A stretch of DNA of 34,582 nucleotides from an uncultured beta proteobacterium (GTDB taxonomy: Bacteria; Pseudomonadota; Gammaproteobacteria; Burkholderiales; SG8-39). Shown piece after piece: positions 23,586 to 31,734 of the stretch. The stretch spans positions 12,778-47,359 of the forward strand of contig CADEDU010000060.1 of assembly GCA_902826155.1 (NCBI GenBank). Direction: 5' to 3'. Numbering within the stretch: the first letter of the stretch is position 1; the number at the start of each line of letters is the position of its first letter. The translations under genes and the position numbers were made by a program. Below the pieces are notes generated by a model. It was given only the letters and a program-made list of their open reading frames with translations, had not been told where the DNA came from and made no database searches.

Positions 23586-23831
23586 ATGTCGGTGAAGGAC
23601 GTCAACGTTACCGAGCTGCGCCAGAACCTGCCCACTTATCTGGCGCAGGTACGGCGCGGCACGCGCATTCGCGTGACTTCGCGCGGCACGCCGATCGCCG
23701 AGATCGCGCCCCCCGCCGCGCAGAAGTCCGATGTCGCTCGCGTACGTGCCCGCCTGCGCGGCAGCGTGAAGCGGTTCGAACGACCGCTCGATCCGATCAT
23801 TGGTTCGGAAGAGTGGGACATGAATCGATGA
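23586..23831 (+). CDS. Phd/YefM-type antitoxin
   Basis: The 81-residue protein has the Phd/YefM N-terminal DNA-binding fold: VNVTELRQNLPTYLAQVRRG, then TRIRVTSRGTPIAEIAPP, about residues 6-43. A flexible charged C-terminus (44-81) should wrap the toxin. It overlaps the PIN-domain toxin gene by four bases (ATGA at 23828-23831). In the complex it neutralises the toxin and represses their shared promoter, which contains a palindrome just upstream. Length is standard for the family. Confidence 0.88.
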   Translation: MSVKDVNVTELRQNLPTYLAQVRRGTRIRVTSRGTPIAEIAPPAAQKSDVARVRARLRGSVKRFERPLDPIIGSEEWDMNR

Positions 23832-24223
23832 TCGTCATCGACACCCACGTGCTCATCTGGTGGGTGTCGGAGCCGTCGCACCTTTCCGCGAAGGCCAGGC
23901 GCGGCATCGCCGGCGAAGCCGGGCGAGGCCCCATCGTCGTCTCGGCGATCAGCGTTCTCGAGATCACTACGGCCGTGCGCCGCGGTCGACTCTCGTTCAA
24001 TGTACCGATCGAGGAGTGGCTCGGGGATGTGCGCAGCTTGCCCGAGCTTCGGTTCGAGCCGGTGGATGCGGCGATCGCGGAGTTGGCCGGCTCCTACGAC
24101 GATTCACTCCCGGGCGATCCCGCCGATCGCATCATCATCGCCACCGCGCAATTGCTGAACGCGAAGCTCGTGAGTGCGGATCAGCGACTACGCAAACAGA
24201 CGCTGGTACCAACGCTCTGGTAG
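23828..24223 (+). CDS. vapC: VapC-like PIN-domain toxin
   Basis: A 131-residue PIN-domain ribonuclease. The expected acidic active-site residues are visible: Asp5 (VIDTHVLIWW), Glu45 (VLEITTAV), Asp97/Asp100 (GDPADRIIIATA) and Asp118 (LVSADQRL). VapC-type toxins cleave specific RNAs, often tRNA, in a Mg2+-dependent manner. It is translationally coupled to the upstream Phd-type antitoxin by an ATGA overlap. The active site looks intact, so the module is probably functional. No mobile element is visible beside it. The DUF1330 gene converges 52 bases downstream. Confidence 0.9.
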   Translation: MIVIDTHVLIWWVSEPSHLSAKARRGIAGEAGRGPIVVSAISVLEITTAVRRGRLSFNVPIEEWLGDVRSLPELRFEPVDAAIAELAGSYDDSLPGDPADRIIIATAQLLNAKLVSADQRLRKQTLVPTLW

Positions 24224-24275
24224 CGGAGCGGGCCATGCAACGCTTCGATGGCCACGCGGATTGCTCACGGCCGAG

Positions 24276-24569
24276 TCAGCCGCCTTCTTCCGGAATCGCC
24301 CACACGTTCAAGTTCGCCGCACCGCTCCGCAGTGCCTTGACCTGTGCATACTCGGCGGAGTCCCAGAACGTGCGGACCGCCTGCATCGTCGGAAACTCGA
24401 ACACCAGGAATCGTCCGCCGTCGTGATTGCCTTCGAGCACCTGGAGCTTCGCTCCGTGCGCGAGCAGTCTGCCGCCGTGGCGCACCATCAACGGCTGCAC
24501 CGCCGCCTGGTACTGCTTGTAGCGATCCTTGTCGGTGACGCGTCCCTGGACGACGAAGTAGGCGGGCAT
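24276..24569 (-). CDS. DUF1330 family protein
   Basis: The 97-residue protein (MPAYFVVQGRVTDKDRYKQY at its start; LQVLEGNHDGGRFLVFEFPT in the middle; FWDSAEYAQVKALRSG late) is a dimeric ferredoxin-like alpha/beta barrel of the DUF1330 family. Members are cytoplasmic with no agreed function; some sit in catabolic operons. The ATG at 24569 has GGGAGGAA just upstream; a longer reading upstream is Arg-rich and rejected. It is the last gene of the minus-strand block headed by livK, 34 bases after the luciferase-like enzyme gene. Confidence 0.85.
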   Translation of the reverse strand: MPAYFVVQGRVTDKDRYKQYQAAVQPLMVRHGGRLLAHGAKLQVLEGNHDGGRFLVFEFPTMQAVRTFWDSAEYAQVKALRSGAANLNVWAIPEEGG

Positions 24570-24603
24570 GTTCCTCCCAATACTCAACGCAAGGCGCCGG
24601 CAG

Positions 24604-25605
24604 TCACGCAACCGCCGGCGCAAGCGCCTGCATGGTCTGCCGCGTGACTTCGATCGAGGCGCCATGCGGCGGAAAGATCACGATGTGCTTCACGCCCAGC
24701 GCGCGGCGCGCTTCGATCGCGGCCAGACATTCGTCACGCGTGCCGGCGATCACCAGCGCATCGAGCATGGCGCGGCTCACCTGGCGCGCGGCGCCGTCGC
24801 GGTCCTTGGCACGCCAGCGTTCCTGGATGCGGTCGGCCTCCTCGCCGAAGCCGTAGGAATGCATCAGCTCGTGGTAGTACACGCCCATGCCGCCGACGTA
24901 ATAGGCGAGGTGCTGCGCGCACAGCATGCGCGCATCGTTGCCGTCGGGCATGGTGCAGGTGAGCGTCTGTAGCGCGGCGTCCACGGCATCGACCGGACGT
25001 CCGGCGCGTTTCGCGCCCTCTTCGAGTTCACCCATCATCGATTTCACCTGGGCGAGCGACACGTGCGTTGGCAGCCAGCCGTCGGCGATCTCGCCGGTGA
25101 GCCGCAGCGACTGCGACTTGAACGTCGCCAGATAGATCGGCACGCGCTGCTGCACCGGCTTGATGAGCATGGTGAAGCCGGACAGCTTGAAGAACTCGCC
25201 GGCGTAGTCGACCCGCTCGCCCGACAGCGCCAGGCGCATCACGTCGACCACTTCGCGCATGCGCTTGAGTGGCCGCTCGAACTTCAGCCCGTGCCAGCGC
25301 TCGATCACCTGCAGACCGCTGGTACCCAGGCCGACGATGGCGCGGCCGCCCGACAACTCGTCGAGCGTGGCGAACGTCTGCGCGAGCAATGCCGGCGTGC
25401 GCGAGAAGATGTTGACGATGCCGGTGGCCAATCGCAGTCGCTGCGTGTTGACGGCGATCGCGCCCAGCAGCGTGAAGGCGTCGGAACTCCACGCCTCGGG
25501 CACCCAGACCGACTCGAATCCTGCCGCCTCGGCCAGCTTGGCGTACTCGACAGTAGCCAGGCGCTGTTCACGCTGGCTGAACGGGGTGACATAGCTCAGG
25601 CGCAT
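24604..25605 (-). CDS. Luciferase-like (LLM class) flavin-dependent oxidoreductase
   Basis: The 333-residue TIM-barrel protein shows LLM features: AEAAGFESVWVPEAWSSDAF (about 26-45), LRLATGIVNIFSRTPALLAQ, TLDELSGGRAIVGLGTSGLQ and RPLKRMREVVDVMRLALSGE. The C-terminal GTRDECLAAIEARRALGVKH is typical of the F420-dependent-reductase-like branch. Such enzymes use reduced FMN or F420 for monooxygenation or hydride transfer. In Betaproteobacteria FMN is the likelier cofactor, but this is inference. It lies between a CoA ligase and a DUF1330 gene in the minus-strand operon, next to a nitronate monooxygenase, suggesting oxidative attack on an unusual substrate. GGAG lies about 10 bases before the ATG. 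Confidence 0.88.
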   Translation of the reverse strand: MRLSYVTPFSQREQRLATVEYAKLAEAAGFESVWVPEAWSSDAFTLLGAIAVNTQRLRLATGIVNIFSRTPALLAQTFATLDELSGGRAIVGLGTSGLQVIERWHGLKFERPLKRMREVVDVMRLALSGERVDYAGEFFKLSGFTMLIKPVQQRVPIYLATFKSQSLRLTGEIADGWLPTHVSLAQVKSMMGELEEGAKRAGRPVDAVDAALQTLTCTMPDGNDARMLCAQHLAYYVGGMGVYYHELMHSYGFGEEADRIQERWRAKDRDGAARQVSRAMLDALVIAGTRDECLAAIEARRALGVKHIVIFPPHGASIEVTRQTMQALAPAVA

Positions 25606-25680
25606 TCAAAGCTCCAATGCCCGGAAAAAACGGGTCCGGACAACACTCGGATGAAATGAGTCCGGATACGTGTTGCGGCC

Positions 25681-27228
25681 CTACTCCAGCGGCGCCTTCA
25701 AGCCCGCTACGAGTTTCTCCTTGAGCTTGCCGCGCTCGACCTTGCCGGTGGAGTTGGCGGGAATCTCTTCGACGAAGAAGTAGTGGCGCGGACGCTTGAA
25801 GTTGGCGAGGTTCTGGCTGTCGAGGCAGAACCGGTCGAGCGCCTCGGCGCTGAGCTTGGGGTCCTTGCGGATGATGGCGGCGCACACCACCTGGCCCCAT
25901 TTGCGGCTTGGCAGTCCGACGACCGCCGCGTTGGCGATGCCCGGATGCTCGAACAGTACGTTCTCGACTTCGGAGGGGTGGATGTTTTCCGCCCCGCTCT
26001 TGATGGTGTGGTCCATGCGGCCCATCACCGTGATGAAGCCTTCGTCATCGGCGAACGACGCATCGCCGGTGTAGAACCAGCCGTTCTTCAGCGCCAGTGC
26101 GGTGCGCTCGGGCAACTTGAAGTATTCGCGCAACAGGCTCGGGCCACGCGTGATGAGCTGACCGATCTCACCCGGCGCGGCGACATCGTTGGGATCTTCG
26201 CTGTCGGTCTTGATGACGCGCACTTCCATGTTCACCGCCGCCTTGCCGACGCTGCCCACCTTGTCGGGATGGTGCCGATAGTCGCAGGTGGTCACCACCA
26301 GCGCCTCGGTCGAGCCGTAGATGTTGGCGAAGTAGTCGGGGAAGATCGTCATGAACTTGCGCGTGACGTCGTCGGCCAGCGTCTGTCCGCCGTAGAAGCC
26401 GCAGCGCAGCGAGCGCAGGTCGTACTTCGACAGATCGGCCTGCATCATCATGACCAGCTGGGTCGGCACGCCATGCAGGCAGGTGATGCGCTCCTTCTCG
26501 CACAGCGACAGCGTTTCCTCCACGTCGAAGCCGCGGGTAAGGATGTTGCGCCCGCCCAGCTGCACGAACGGCACGAACTGGATCTGCAGCTGCGCGATAT
26601 GGAACAGCGGCTTGTTGTTGAGGATGATGTCGTCGTGGCGAAAGCCGCACTCGAGCGCCATGATCATCGAGCCGAACAGCTCGGCGCTGTGCGTGCGCAC
26701 CACCCCTTTCGGATTGCCGGTGGTGCCCGAGGTGTACATGATGAACGCCGGGTCATCGAGCCCCGCGCCGATTGCCGGCTCCGATTCCGAACCCGGTGCG
26801 ATGAACTTCTCGAACGGAATCTCGTTGCCTTCGGGCTTGTCGCCCACGTAGATAAATCCTTCGACCGAGGCGAGATCGCGCCTGATGGTCGTCACGCGAT
26901 CGCGCAGCGCCTCCTCGAACACCAGCAGCCGCGCCCCGCAATCGTCGATGATGTACTTGACCTCGTTCGCGGCGAGCCGATAGTTGATCGGCACCGGCAC
27001 CGCGCCGATCTTCATCAGCGCGTAGAACCCGATGACCTGCTCGGGCAGATTCCAGGTGAGAAACGCGACGCGGTCGCCCTTGCGGATGCCGCGCGCGGCA
27101 AACGCGTGCGCGGCCTTGTTGACCTGGCGATTCCACTGCGCATAGGTCCAGCGCCGGCCTTCGAATACCAGCGCTTCCTTCGTCGGCCAGTTGATGGCGG
27201 CTTGCGTGAGCGTGAGAGCAACGTTCAT
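25681..27228 (-). CDS. Acyl-CoA synthetase (AMP-forming)
   Basis: A 515-residue adenylate-forming ligase with IMYTSGTTGNPKGVV (163-177), IYGSTEA (303-309), FYTGDASF (386-393), MDHTIKSGAENIHPSEVE (405-422) and catalytic Lys496 in NSTGKVERG. It converts a carboxylic acid to its CoA thioester in the cytoplasm. It resembles fatty-acyl and aromatic-acyl CoA ligases of catabolic operons. It is unlike the ligase at 15763-17406 (different hinge and motif details), so the two are not duplicates. Its neighbours (Liv transporter, nitronate monooxygenase, luciferase-like enzyme, acyl-CoA dehydrogenase across the divergent promoter) point to degradation of an imported acid. The upstream ribosome binding site is weak. 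Confidence 0.9.
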   Translation of the reverse strand: MNVALTLTQAAINWPTKEALVFEGRRWTYAQWNRQVNKAAHAFAARGIRKGDRVAFLTWNLPEQVIGFYALMKIGAVPVPINYRLAANEVKYIIDDCGARLLVFEEALRDRVTTIRRDLASVEGFIYVGDKPEGNEIPFEKFIAPGSESEPAIGAGLDDPAFIMYTSGTTGNPKGVVRTHSAELFGSMIMALECGFRHDDIILNNKPLFHIAQLQIQFVPFVQLGGRNILTRGFDVEETLSLCEKERITCLHGVPTQLVMMMQADLSKYDLRSLRCGFYGGQTLADDVTRKFMTIFPDYFANIYGSTEALVVTTCDYRHHPDKVGSVGKAAVNMEVRVIKTDSEDPNDVAAPGEIGQLITRGPSLLREYFKLPERTALALKNGWFYTGDASFADDEGFITVMGRMDHTIKSGAENIHPSEVENVLFEHPGIANAAVVGLPSRKWGQVVCAAIIRKDPKLSAEALDRFCLDSQNLANFKRPRHYFFVEEIPANSTGKVERGKLKEKLVAGLKAPLE

Positions 27229-27286
27229 GGGAATGCGGGAGTGAGTGCGCGTCGCGGTGCAGCCAATATAGCGGCTCTGTCAGTCC

Positions 27287-28396
27287 TCATCGAAACGCCG
27301 TCACCCGATCCAGCGCCGCTTCGGCCTCGCGCACGATGCGCTCGAAGATCGCGCGCGCCGGCTCGATCGCCTTCAGGCGTCCGCCGCCCTGCCCGGCCGG
27401 ATTGTTGATGAGATCGAACCTGTTCGCCGCGAGCGCCGCCGCCCGGAACTCGCGCAGCAACACCCACTGCAACGGCATCGGCAGCGCCTTGAGCCCGGAT
27501 TTCTCCCAGCGATCGATGAACGGGTTGCGCACGTCGCGCGCGGTCTTGCCGGTGTAGGCGCGCGTGACGATGAATTCTTCGCTCGCCGCATCGATGATCT
27601 GACGCTTGTGCTCGGGGTAGATGCCGCTTTCTTCCGAGGCGAGAAACGCGGTGCCGATCCACGCGCCCTGCGCACCGAGTGCGAGTGCGGCGGCGACTCC
27701 GCGACCGTCGACGATGCCGCCGCCGGCAAGCACCGGCGTGGGCGACACCGCATCGACGACTTCGGGCACCACCACCGAGGTGGCGACGATGCCGGTGTGG
27801 CCGCCTGCTTCCGCGCCTTGCGCAACGATGAGATCGACACCGGCCTTGCGTTGCCGCACCGCGTTGCGTGCGCTCCCCGCCAGTCCGAGCACTTTGGTAC
27901 CGACCGCATGCGCCTTCGGCACCATCCAGGCCGGATCGCCCAGCGCCGCCGCGAACAACGGGACTTTCTCCTCCAGCACCGCCTGCACCTGCTCGCGGAT
28001 CACGCGCGGCGACAGGAACCAATTGCGCGTCGGTGGCGAAGGCGACAGCCCGAACTCGCGCAGCGTCTCGTGGATGAAGGTGACGTGCCGCGGATACTCG
28101 CGCTGGATGCGCGCCCACATCTCGTCGACCGAAGCCGGCTCGGCCTCGTCCATGCTCGCCGGCAGCAGGAGATCGATGCCGAAGGGCTTGTCGGTCATCT
28201 CGCGGATCGCCTGGATGCGACGGCGGATCTCATCGGGCTCGACGTCAGTGCAGCCGGTGACGCCGAGTCCGCCGGCATTCGACACCGCGGCTACGAGGGC
28301 CGGCGGCACCACCTGGCCCCACATGCCGCCCATCCCGGCCAGCAGGATTGGATAGCGGATGCCGAGCAACTCGCACAGCGGGGTATGCAAAGCCAT
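27287..28396 (-). CDS. Nitronate monooxygenase (NMO/2-nitropropane dioxygenase family)
   Basis: The 369-residue FMN-dependent TIM-barrel protein has the family landmarks: PILLAGMGGMWG near residue 17, VSNAGGLGVTG (38-48), the catalytic-type His200 in AQGAEAGGHTG (192-202), and PVLAGGGIVDGRGVAAALAL with GAQGAWIGTAFLAS. These enzymes oxidise nitronates to carbonyl compounds plus nitrite; many homologues have unknown physiological substrates, and some are enoyl-ACP reductase-like (FabK). The EAGGHTG motif favours the nitronate group. It lies in the livK-headed operon, 53 bases after livF and 59 bases before the CoA ligase. AGGAACTGAC precedes the ATG. Confidence 0.88.
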   Translation of the reverse strand: MALHTPLCELLGIRYPILLAGMGGMWGQVVPPALVAAVSNAGGLGVTGCTDVEPDEIRRRIQAIREMTDKPFGIDLLLPASMDEAEPASVDEMWARIQREYPRHVTFIHETLREFGLSPSPPTRNWFLSPRVIREQVQAVLEEKVPLFAAALGDPAWMVPKAHAVGTKVLGLAGSARNAVRQRKAGVDLIVAQGAEAGGHTGIVATSVVVPEVVDAVSPTPVLAGGGIVDGRGVAAALALGAQGAWIGTAFLASEESGIYPEHKRQIIDAASEEFIVTRAYTGKTARDVRNPFIDRWEKSGLKALPMPLQWVLLREFRAAALAANRFDLINNPAGQGGGRLKAIEPARAIFERIVREAEAALDRVTAFR

Positions 28397-28448
28397 GTCA
28401 GTTCCTGTTCACGCCTGTTCGAATCCGTTCACACCACACACCACCGGG

Positions 28449-29159
28449 TCACACCATCAAGTACTGCTGCCGCACTTCCGGATGCGCGGCCAGTTCGGCC
28501 GGTGTGCCGTGATAGCGGATCTCGCCCTTCTCGATGATGTAGACGCGATCGGCCAGTTCGGTGGCGAAGCGCAGGTTCTGCTCCGAGATGAGCACGGTGG
28601 CACCGGTGTCCTTCAATGTCTTGAGCCGCTTCAACAACGCGTCGACCACCAGCGGGGCAAGCCCTTCGGAGGGCTCATCGAGCAGCAGCAGATCGGGATT
28701 GCCCATCAGCGTGCGGGCGATCGCGACCATGCGCTGCTGACCGCCCGAGAGCTGGCTCGCACGACGATCGAGAAACGACGCCACATCGGGAAACAGCTCC
28801 AGCAGATGCGCCAGATCCCAGCGCGAGGGCTTGCCGTCGCGTCGCGGCATGCGGGCTGCCTCGAAATTTTCGGCCACGGTCAGCCCGGTGAACAATCGGC
28901 AATCCTCGGGAATGAAGCCCAGGCCGAGCCGACACGCCGCATACGGCTCGACCCCGAGGATCTCCTGATCGCGAAACCGGATGCTCCCTGCACGTGGCGG
29001 CACCAGGCCCATGATGCTCGACAGCGTGGTCGTCTTGCCGGCGCCGTTGCGCCCGAGCAGGCCGACGACTTCGCCGCGATTCACCGCGAGCGAGATGCCA
29101 AACAGCACCTGGCTCGCGCCGTAGGCCGTCTGTAGATCGCGGACGTCGAGCAGAGGCAT
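28449..29159 (-). CDS. livF: Branched-chain-type ABC transporter ATP-binding protein LivF
   Basis: The 236-residue ATPase has a Walker A motif GRNGAGKTT (36-44), signature LSGGQQ (137-142), Walker B LLLLDEP (157-163) and the LivF-type C-terminus IIEKGEIRYHGTPAELAAHPE. It energises a high-affinity amino acid, amide or carboxylate importer together with LivG, LivH and LivM. Those partners are encoded on the opposite strand beyond livK. It follows livK by 70 bases. Length is standard. The true substrate may be an aromatic or nitrogenous acid rather than leucine, judging by the enzymes encoded alongside. Confidence 0.92.
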   Translation of the reverse strand: MPLLDVRDLQTAYGASQVLFGISLAVNRGEVVGLLGRNGAGKTTTLSSIMGLVPPRAGSIRFRDQEILGVEPYAACRLGLGFIPEDCRLFTGLTVAENFEAARMPRRDGKPSRWDLAHLLELFPDVASFLDRRASQLSGGQQRMVAIARTLMGNPDLLLLDEPSEGLAPLVVDALLKRLKTLKDTGATVLISEQNLRFATELADRVYIIEKGEIRYHGTPAELAAHPEVRQQYLMV

Positions 29160-29229
29160 TTCAGCCGATCAATGCAAGTCGCGGATTACGCAGATGAACA
29201 TGGATGATCTGCGCCTGCTTGCGGTCGCG

Positions 29230-30459
29230 CTACTTGTCACCCCGCGCACGCAGCACGTCGACGCAAGGCCGCACCACCGACTCGAGGTTGAACGACTGCA
29301 CGTTCTTCACACCGATACCGTCGGGATAGTTCGGCCCGCGATCGACCGTGCCGACGTAGAAGTTGTAGAGCGCCATGTTGTCGCAGCCGCGCACCTTGGT
29401 CAGACCGGTGGGCCCTTCGAACTGCACGCTTGCGAGCTGGTCGCGTACCTTGTCGACATCATCAGTGCCGGCCTTCTTGATCGCCTCGATGATCATGCGC
29501 CCGGCGGTATAGCCAACCGGCGCCGGCCCGGTGGCGTACGTCTTCATGCGCTTCTCGACTTCGGCCGCAAACGACTTGGTGCGCGGCGCGTTGAGCGCGT
29601 AGTACGGGAACCAGATGGTCGAGAGCGTATTGTCGGGCAGCGAGTCTTTCAGCGCGCCCATCTTCACCAGATCGAGCCCGTGCGCGAACAACTGGGTCTT
29701 GCCCTTGAACAATCCGAAGTCGCGTGCAGCCTTGAGGAAGTTCACCAGGTCAGCGCCGAACACCCCGGCTACCACCATGTCGACCGATTGCGCCTGCAGC
29801 GCGGTGACGTGCGGGGCGAAATCGGTGGCGCCGAGCTTGGGCATCTCCTGACGCACGATGGTGATGTCGGGCCGCGCCAGCTTGATCGCCGCGATGAAAT
29901 CCTGCGTGAAATGCTGGCCGTATTCGTAGTCGGGTGCGATCGTGGCGATGCGCTTGATGTTCGGCCGTGCCTTGATGTGCTCGGCCATGACGCGGCCGAT
30001 CTCGATGGTCGACAGGTTCGCGCGCGCGACGTACGGGTGGCCCGCCTCGGCTGTCAGCCGCTTGGTCGTCGCAAAGCCGCCGATGATGAGCGCCTTGTGC
30101 TCCTTGCCCAGATTGCCCACTGCCACCGCCGCTCCGCTATGGATGCCCACGGTGACGTACTTGATCTTCTCCTCGAGGATCATGCGCCGACCCTCGGTGA
30201 CGGCCTTCTCCACGCTGGGGCCCATGTCGGCAGTGACGAGTTGGAATTGCCGGCCGTTCAATCCGCCTGCGGCATTGGCTTCATCGACCGCGATCTGAAA
30301 ACCGGTGCGGATGGTGTCGGCGATGAACGCGAAGCCACCGCTGTAGATGTCGATCAGACCGAGCTTGATCGGGTCTTTGCTTTGCGCGCCGGCGGCACCG
30401 GCCAGCGTGAGCGCAGCGAGCGTCGCGACAGCGCGCAACGCACCGTGGAATCGAAGCAT
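29230..30459 (-). CDS. ABC transporter substrate-binding protein (LivK/periplasmic-binding type)
   Basis: The 409-residue protein has a signal peptide (MLRFHGALRAVATLAALTLA, cleavage GAAGA-QS) and a type I periplasmic-binding fold. KLGLIDIYSGGFAFIADTIR, GFQIAVDEANAAGGLNGRQF and IATIAPDYEYGQHFTQDF are visible, and two cysteines near the C-terminus (VRGCDN, VRPCVD) could form a disulfide. It delivers a solute to the LivH-LivM-LivF-LivG complex. It belongs to the amide/aromatic-acid-binding branch rather than the leucine-specific one as far as can be judged. The ATG at 30459 follows AGAGGAGAC; the longer frame upstream is shadow sequence. It is the first gene of the minus-strand operon. Confidence 0.9.
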   Translation of the reverse strand: MLRFHGALRAVATLAALTLAGAAGAQSKDPIKLGLIDIYSGGFAFIADTIRTGFQIAVDEANAAGGLNGRQFQLVTADMGPSVEKAVTEGRRMILEEKIKYVTVGIHSGAAVAVGNLGKEHKALIIGGFATTKRLTAEAGHPYVARANLSTIEIGRVMAEHIKARPNIKRIATIAPDYEYGQHFTQDFIAAIKLARPDITIVRQEMPKLGATDFAPHVTALQAQSVDMVVAGVFGADLVNFLKAARDFGLFKGKTQLFAHGLDLVKMGALKDSLPDNTLSTIWFPYYALNAPRTKSFAAEVEKRMKTYATGPAPVGYTAGRMIIEAIKKAGTDDVDKVRDQLASVQFEGPTGLTKVRGCDNMALYNFYVGTVDRGPNYPDGIGVKNVQSFNLESVVRPCVDVLRARGDK

Positions 30460-30519
30460 GGAAGTCTCCTCTGAGGGAAGTCGGCGGCGACCGGTCGGTG
30501 TCCGCATCGGCTGCGTTGC

Positions 30520-30548
30520 ATGTTCCAAGCGGCTTCCGATAGTGTCAA
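30520..30548 (-). promoter_or_regulatory. Candidate promoter for the livK operon
   Basis: On the minus strand a perfect TTGACA (30548-30543) is followed after 17 bases by GAACAT (30525-30520), about 60 bases before the livK ATG. The -35 box is ideal and the -10 box poor, consistent with an activated promoter. The overlapping plus strand has AGTCG-N8-CGACT (30548-30565) with CATAAT in its centre, a possible -10 box for livH. Confidence 0.4.
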
Positions 30549-30660
30549 GTCGTGCATAATCGACTCGACCGCGCGAGCATCGGGTCTCGACGACGCCGCA
30601 GCGATGTCGCAGCAACATGCGATTGCGCTGTGGCCCCAAGCGCCGCGCAAAACCCAACGT

Positions 30661-30677
30661 TGACCGCCCAACGGTCA
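30661..30677. promoter_or_regulatory. TGACCG-N5-CGGTCA palindromic operator candidate
   Basis: TGACCG (30661-30666), CCCAA and CGGTCA (30672-30677) form a perfect inverted repeat 33 bases before the livH ATG in the 251-base divergent region. The geometry suits a dimeric repressor. No regulator gene for it is seen in the window. Confidence 0.45.
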
Positions 30678-30710
30678 TAGCCGAACAGACCGAGCCCGAC
30701 ACGGCGCCGC

Positions 30711-31634
30711 ATGGATCCGCTCCTGGAGTTTCTCACGCAGCACTTCGGCTGGATACAGAATCCGGTCGTGATCGCGCGCCAGACGCTCGCCGGCGTCGCC
30801 AACGGCATGCTGCTGTTCCTGATCTCGTCGGGGCTCACGCTGATCTTCGGTGTCTCACGCATCGTCAACTTCGCTCATGGCGTGCTGTTCATGCTGGGCG
30901 CCTATGTGGCCCTGACGATCATCCGCCTCGGACCGGAGAATCTCGCCTGGTTCGCCGCAGCACTTGTGGTGGCCACAGTCGCGCTGCTCGCGTTCGGCGC
31001 GCTCGCTGAAGTGGCGTTGCTGCGCCCAATCTATAAGGCCGCTGAGGAGTACCAGTTACTGCTCACCTTCGGCCTGGTGTTCATCATGGGCGACGTGGTG
31101 AAGCTGGTATGGGGACGCGAGGATCACGCGGTGACCGTGCCCGAAGTATTGTCGGGCAGCGTTGAGGCATTTGGGGTCACCTTCCCCACCTATCGCATGT
31201 TCCTCATTGTGTTCGGTGCCGCGATGGCGCTGGCGTTGTGGGCGCTGCTGCATCGCACGCGCTGGGGCATCCTGGTGCGCGCAGCGACGATGGATCGCAA
31301 CATGCTGAGCGCGCTGGGCACCAACACCAAGGCGCTGTTCACCGGCGTGTTCGCACTGGGCACGGCGCTGGCCGGACTGGGCGGCGCGCTCGCCGCACCG
31401 CTGGTCGCGGTAAACCCCGGGCTGCACGTGCAGGTGATCATTGACGCCTTCGTGGTGGTGGTGATCGGCGGCATGGGCAGCATCGTCGGCGCGCTGGTGG
31501 CTTCGCTGCTGGTCGGCATCGTCAATGCGTTCGGCGTGCTGGCATTTCCAGCCACCGCCGTGGTGCTCACCTTCGCACTGATGGCGCTGGTGCTGATCGT
31601 GCGGCCGTGGGGCTTGTTCGGCCGGCCTGATTGA
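30711..31634 (+). CDS. livH: Branched-chain-type ABC transporter permease LivH
   Basis: The 307-residue inner-membrane protein has about eight hydrophobic segments and the LivH signature near its N-terminus (FGVSRIVNFAHGVLFMLGAY, about 45-64). The late cytoplasmic-loop motif is VVVIGGMGSIVGALVASLLVG (about 251-271). It pairs with LivM to form the translocation channel. It heads the plus-strand operon livH-livM-livG-acyl-CoA dehydrogenase, divergent from livK-livF. No good ribosome binding site precedes the ATG at 30711; the conserved region begins close to it, so the start is plausible. livM follows about 100 bases later if its ATG start is used. Confidence 0.92.
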   Translation: MDPLLEFLTQHFGWIQNPVVIARQTLAGVANGMLLFLISSGLTLIFGVSRIVNFAHGVLFMLGAYVALTIIRLGPENLAWFAAALVVATVALLAFGALAEVALLRPIYKAAEEYQLLLTFGLVFIMGDVVKLVWGREDHAVTVPEVLSGSVEAFGVTFPTYRMFLIVFGAAMALALWALLHRTRWGILVRAATMDRNMLSALGTNTKALFTGVFALGTALAGLGGALAAPLVAVNPGLHVQVIIDAFVVVVIGGMGSIVGALVASLLVGIVNAFGVLAFPATAVVLTFALMALVLIVRPWGLFGRPD

Positions 31635-31686
31635 GTGAACCCCCGTGAGCGAGCCCCGTGAGCGCGCCCGCGCATCGACTGACCCC

Positions 31687-31731
31687 GCATCCACCCACCC
31701 TGCTTCGACCAACCATGCTTCGATCCACCAC
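31687..31731. repeat. Three-copy 15-bp tandem repeat just before the livM ATG
   Basis: gcatccacccaccct (31687-31701), gcttcgaccaaccat (31702-31716) and gcttcgatccaccac (31717-31731) are imperfect 15-bp copies ending three bases before the ATG at 31735. If livM starts at the GTG at 31645, the repeat would encode pentapeptides of the type A-S-T-H-P. Confidence 0.6.
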
Positions 31732-31734
31732 CCG

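Noticed and set aside
25606..25680. Terminator between the CoA ligase and the luciferase-like gene
   Set aside because: CCCG/CGGG can pair around a run of T, but the T run is in the loop, not after the stem, so it is not a Rho-independent terminator.
25783..27408. 541-codon plus-strand open frame opposite the second CoA ligase
   Set aside because: Antisense shadow of a motif-complete ligase, with no conserved features.
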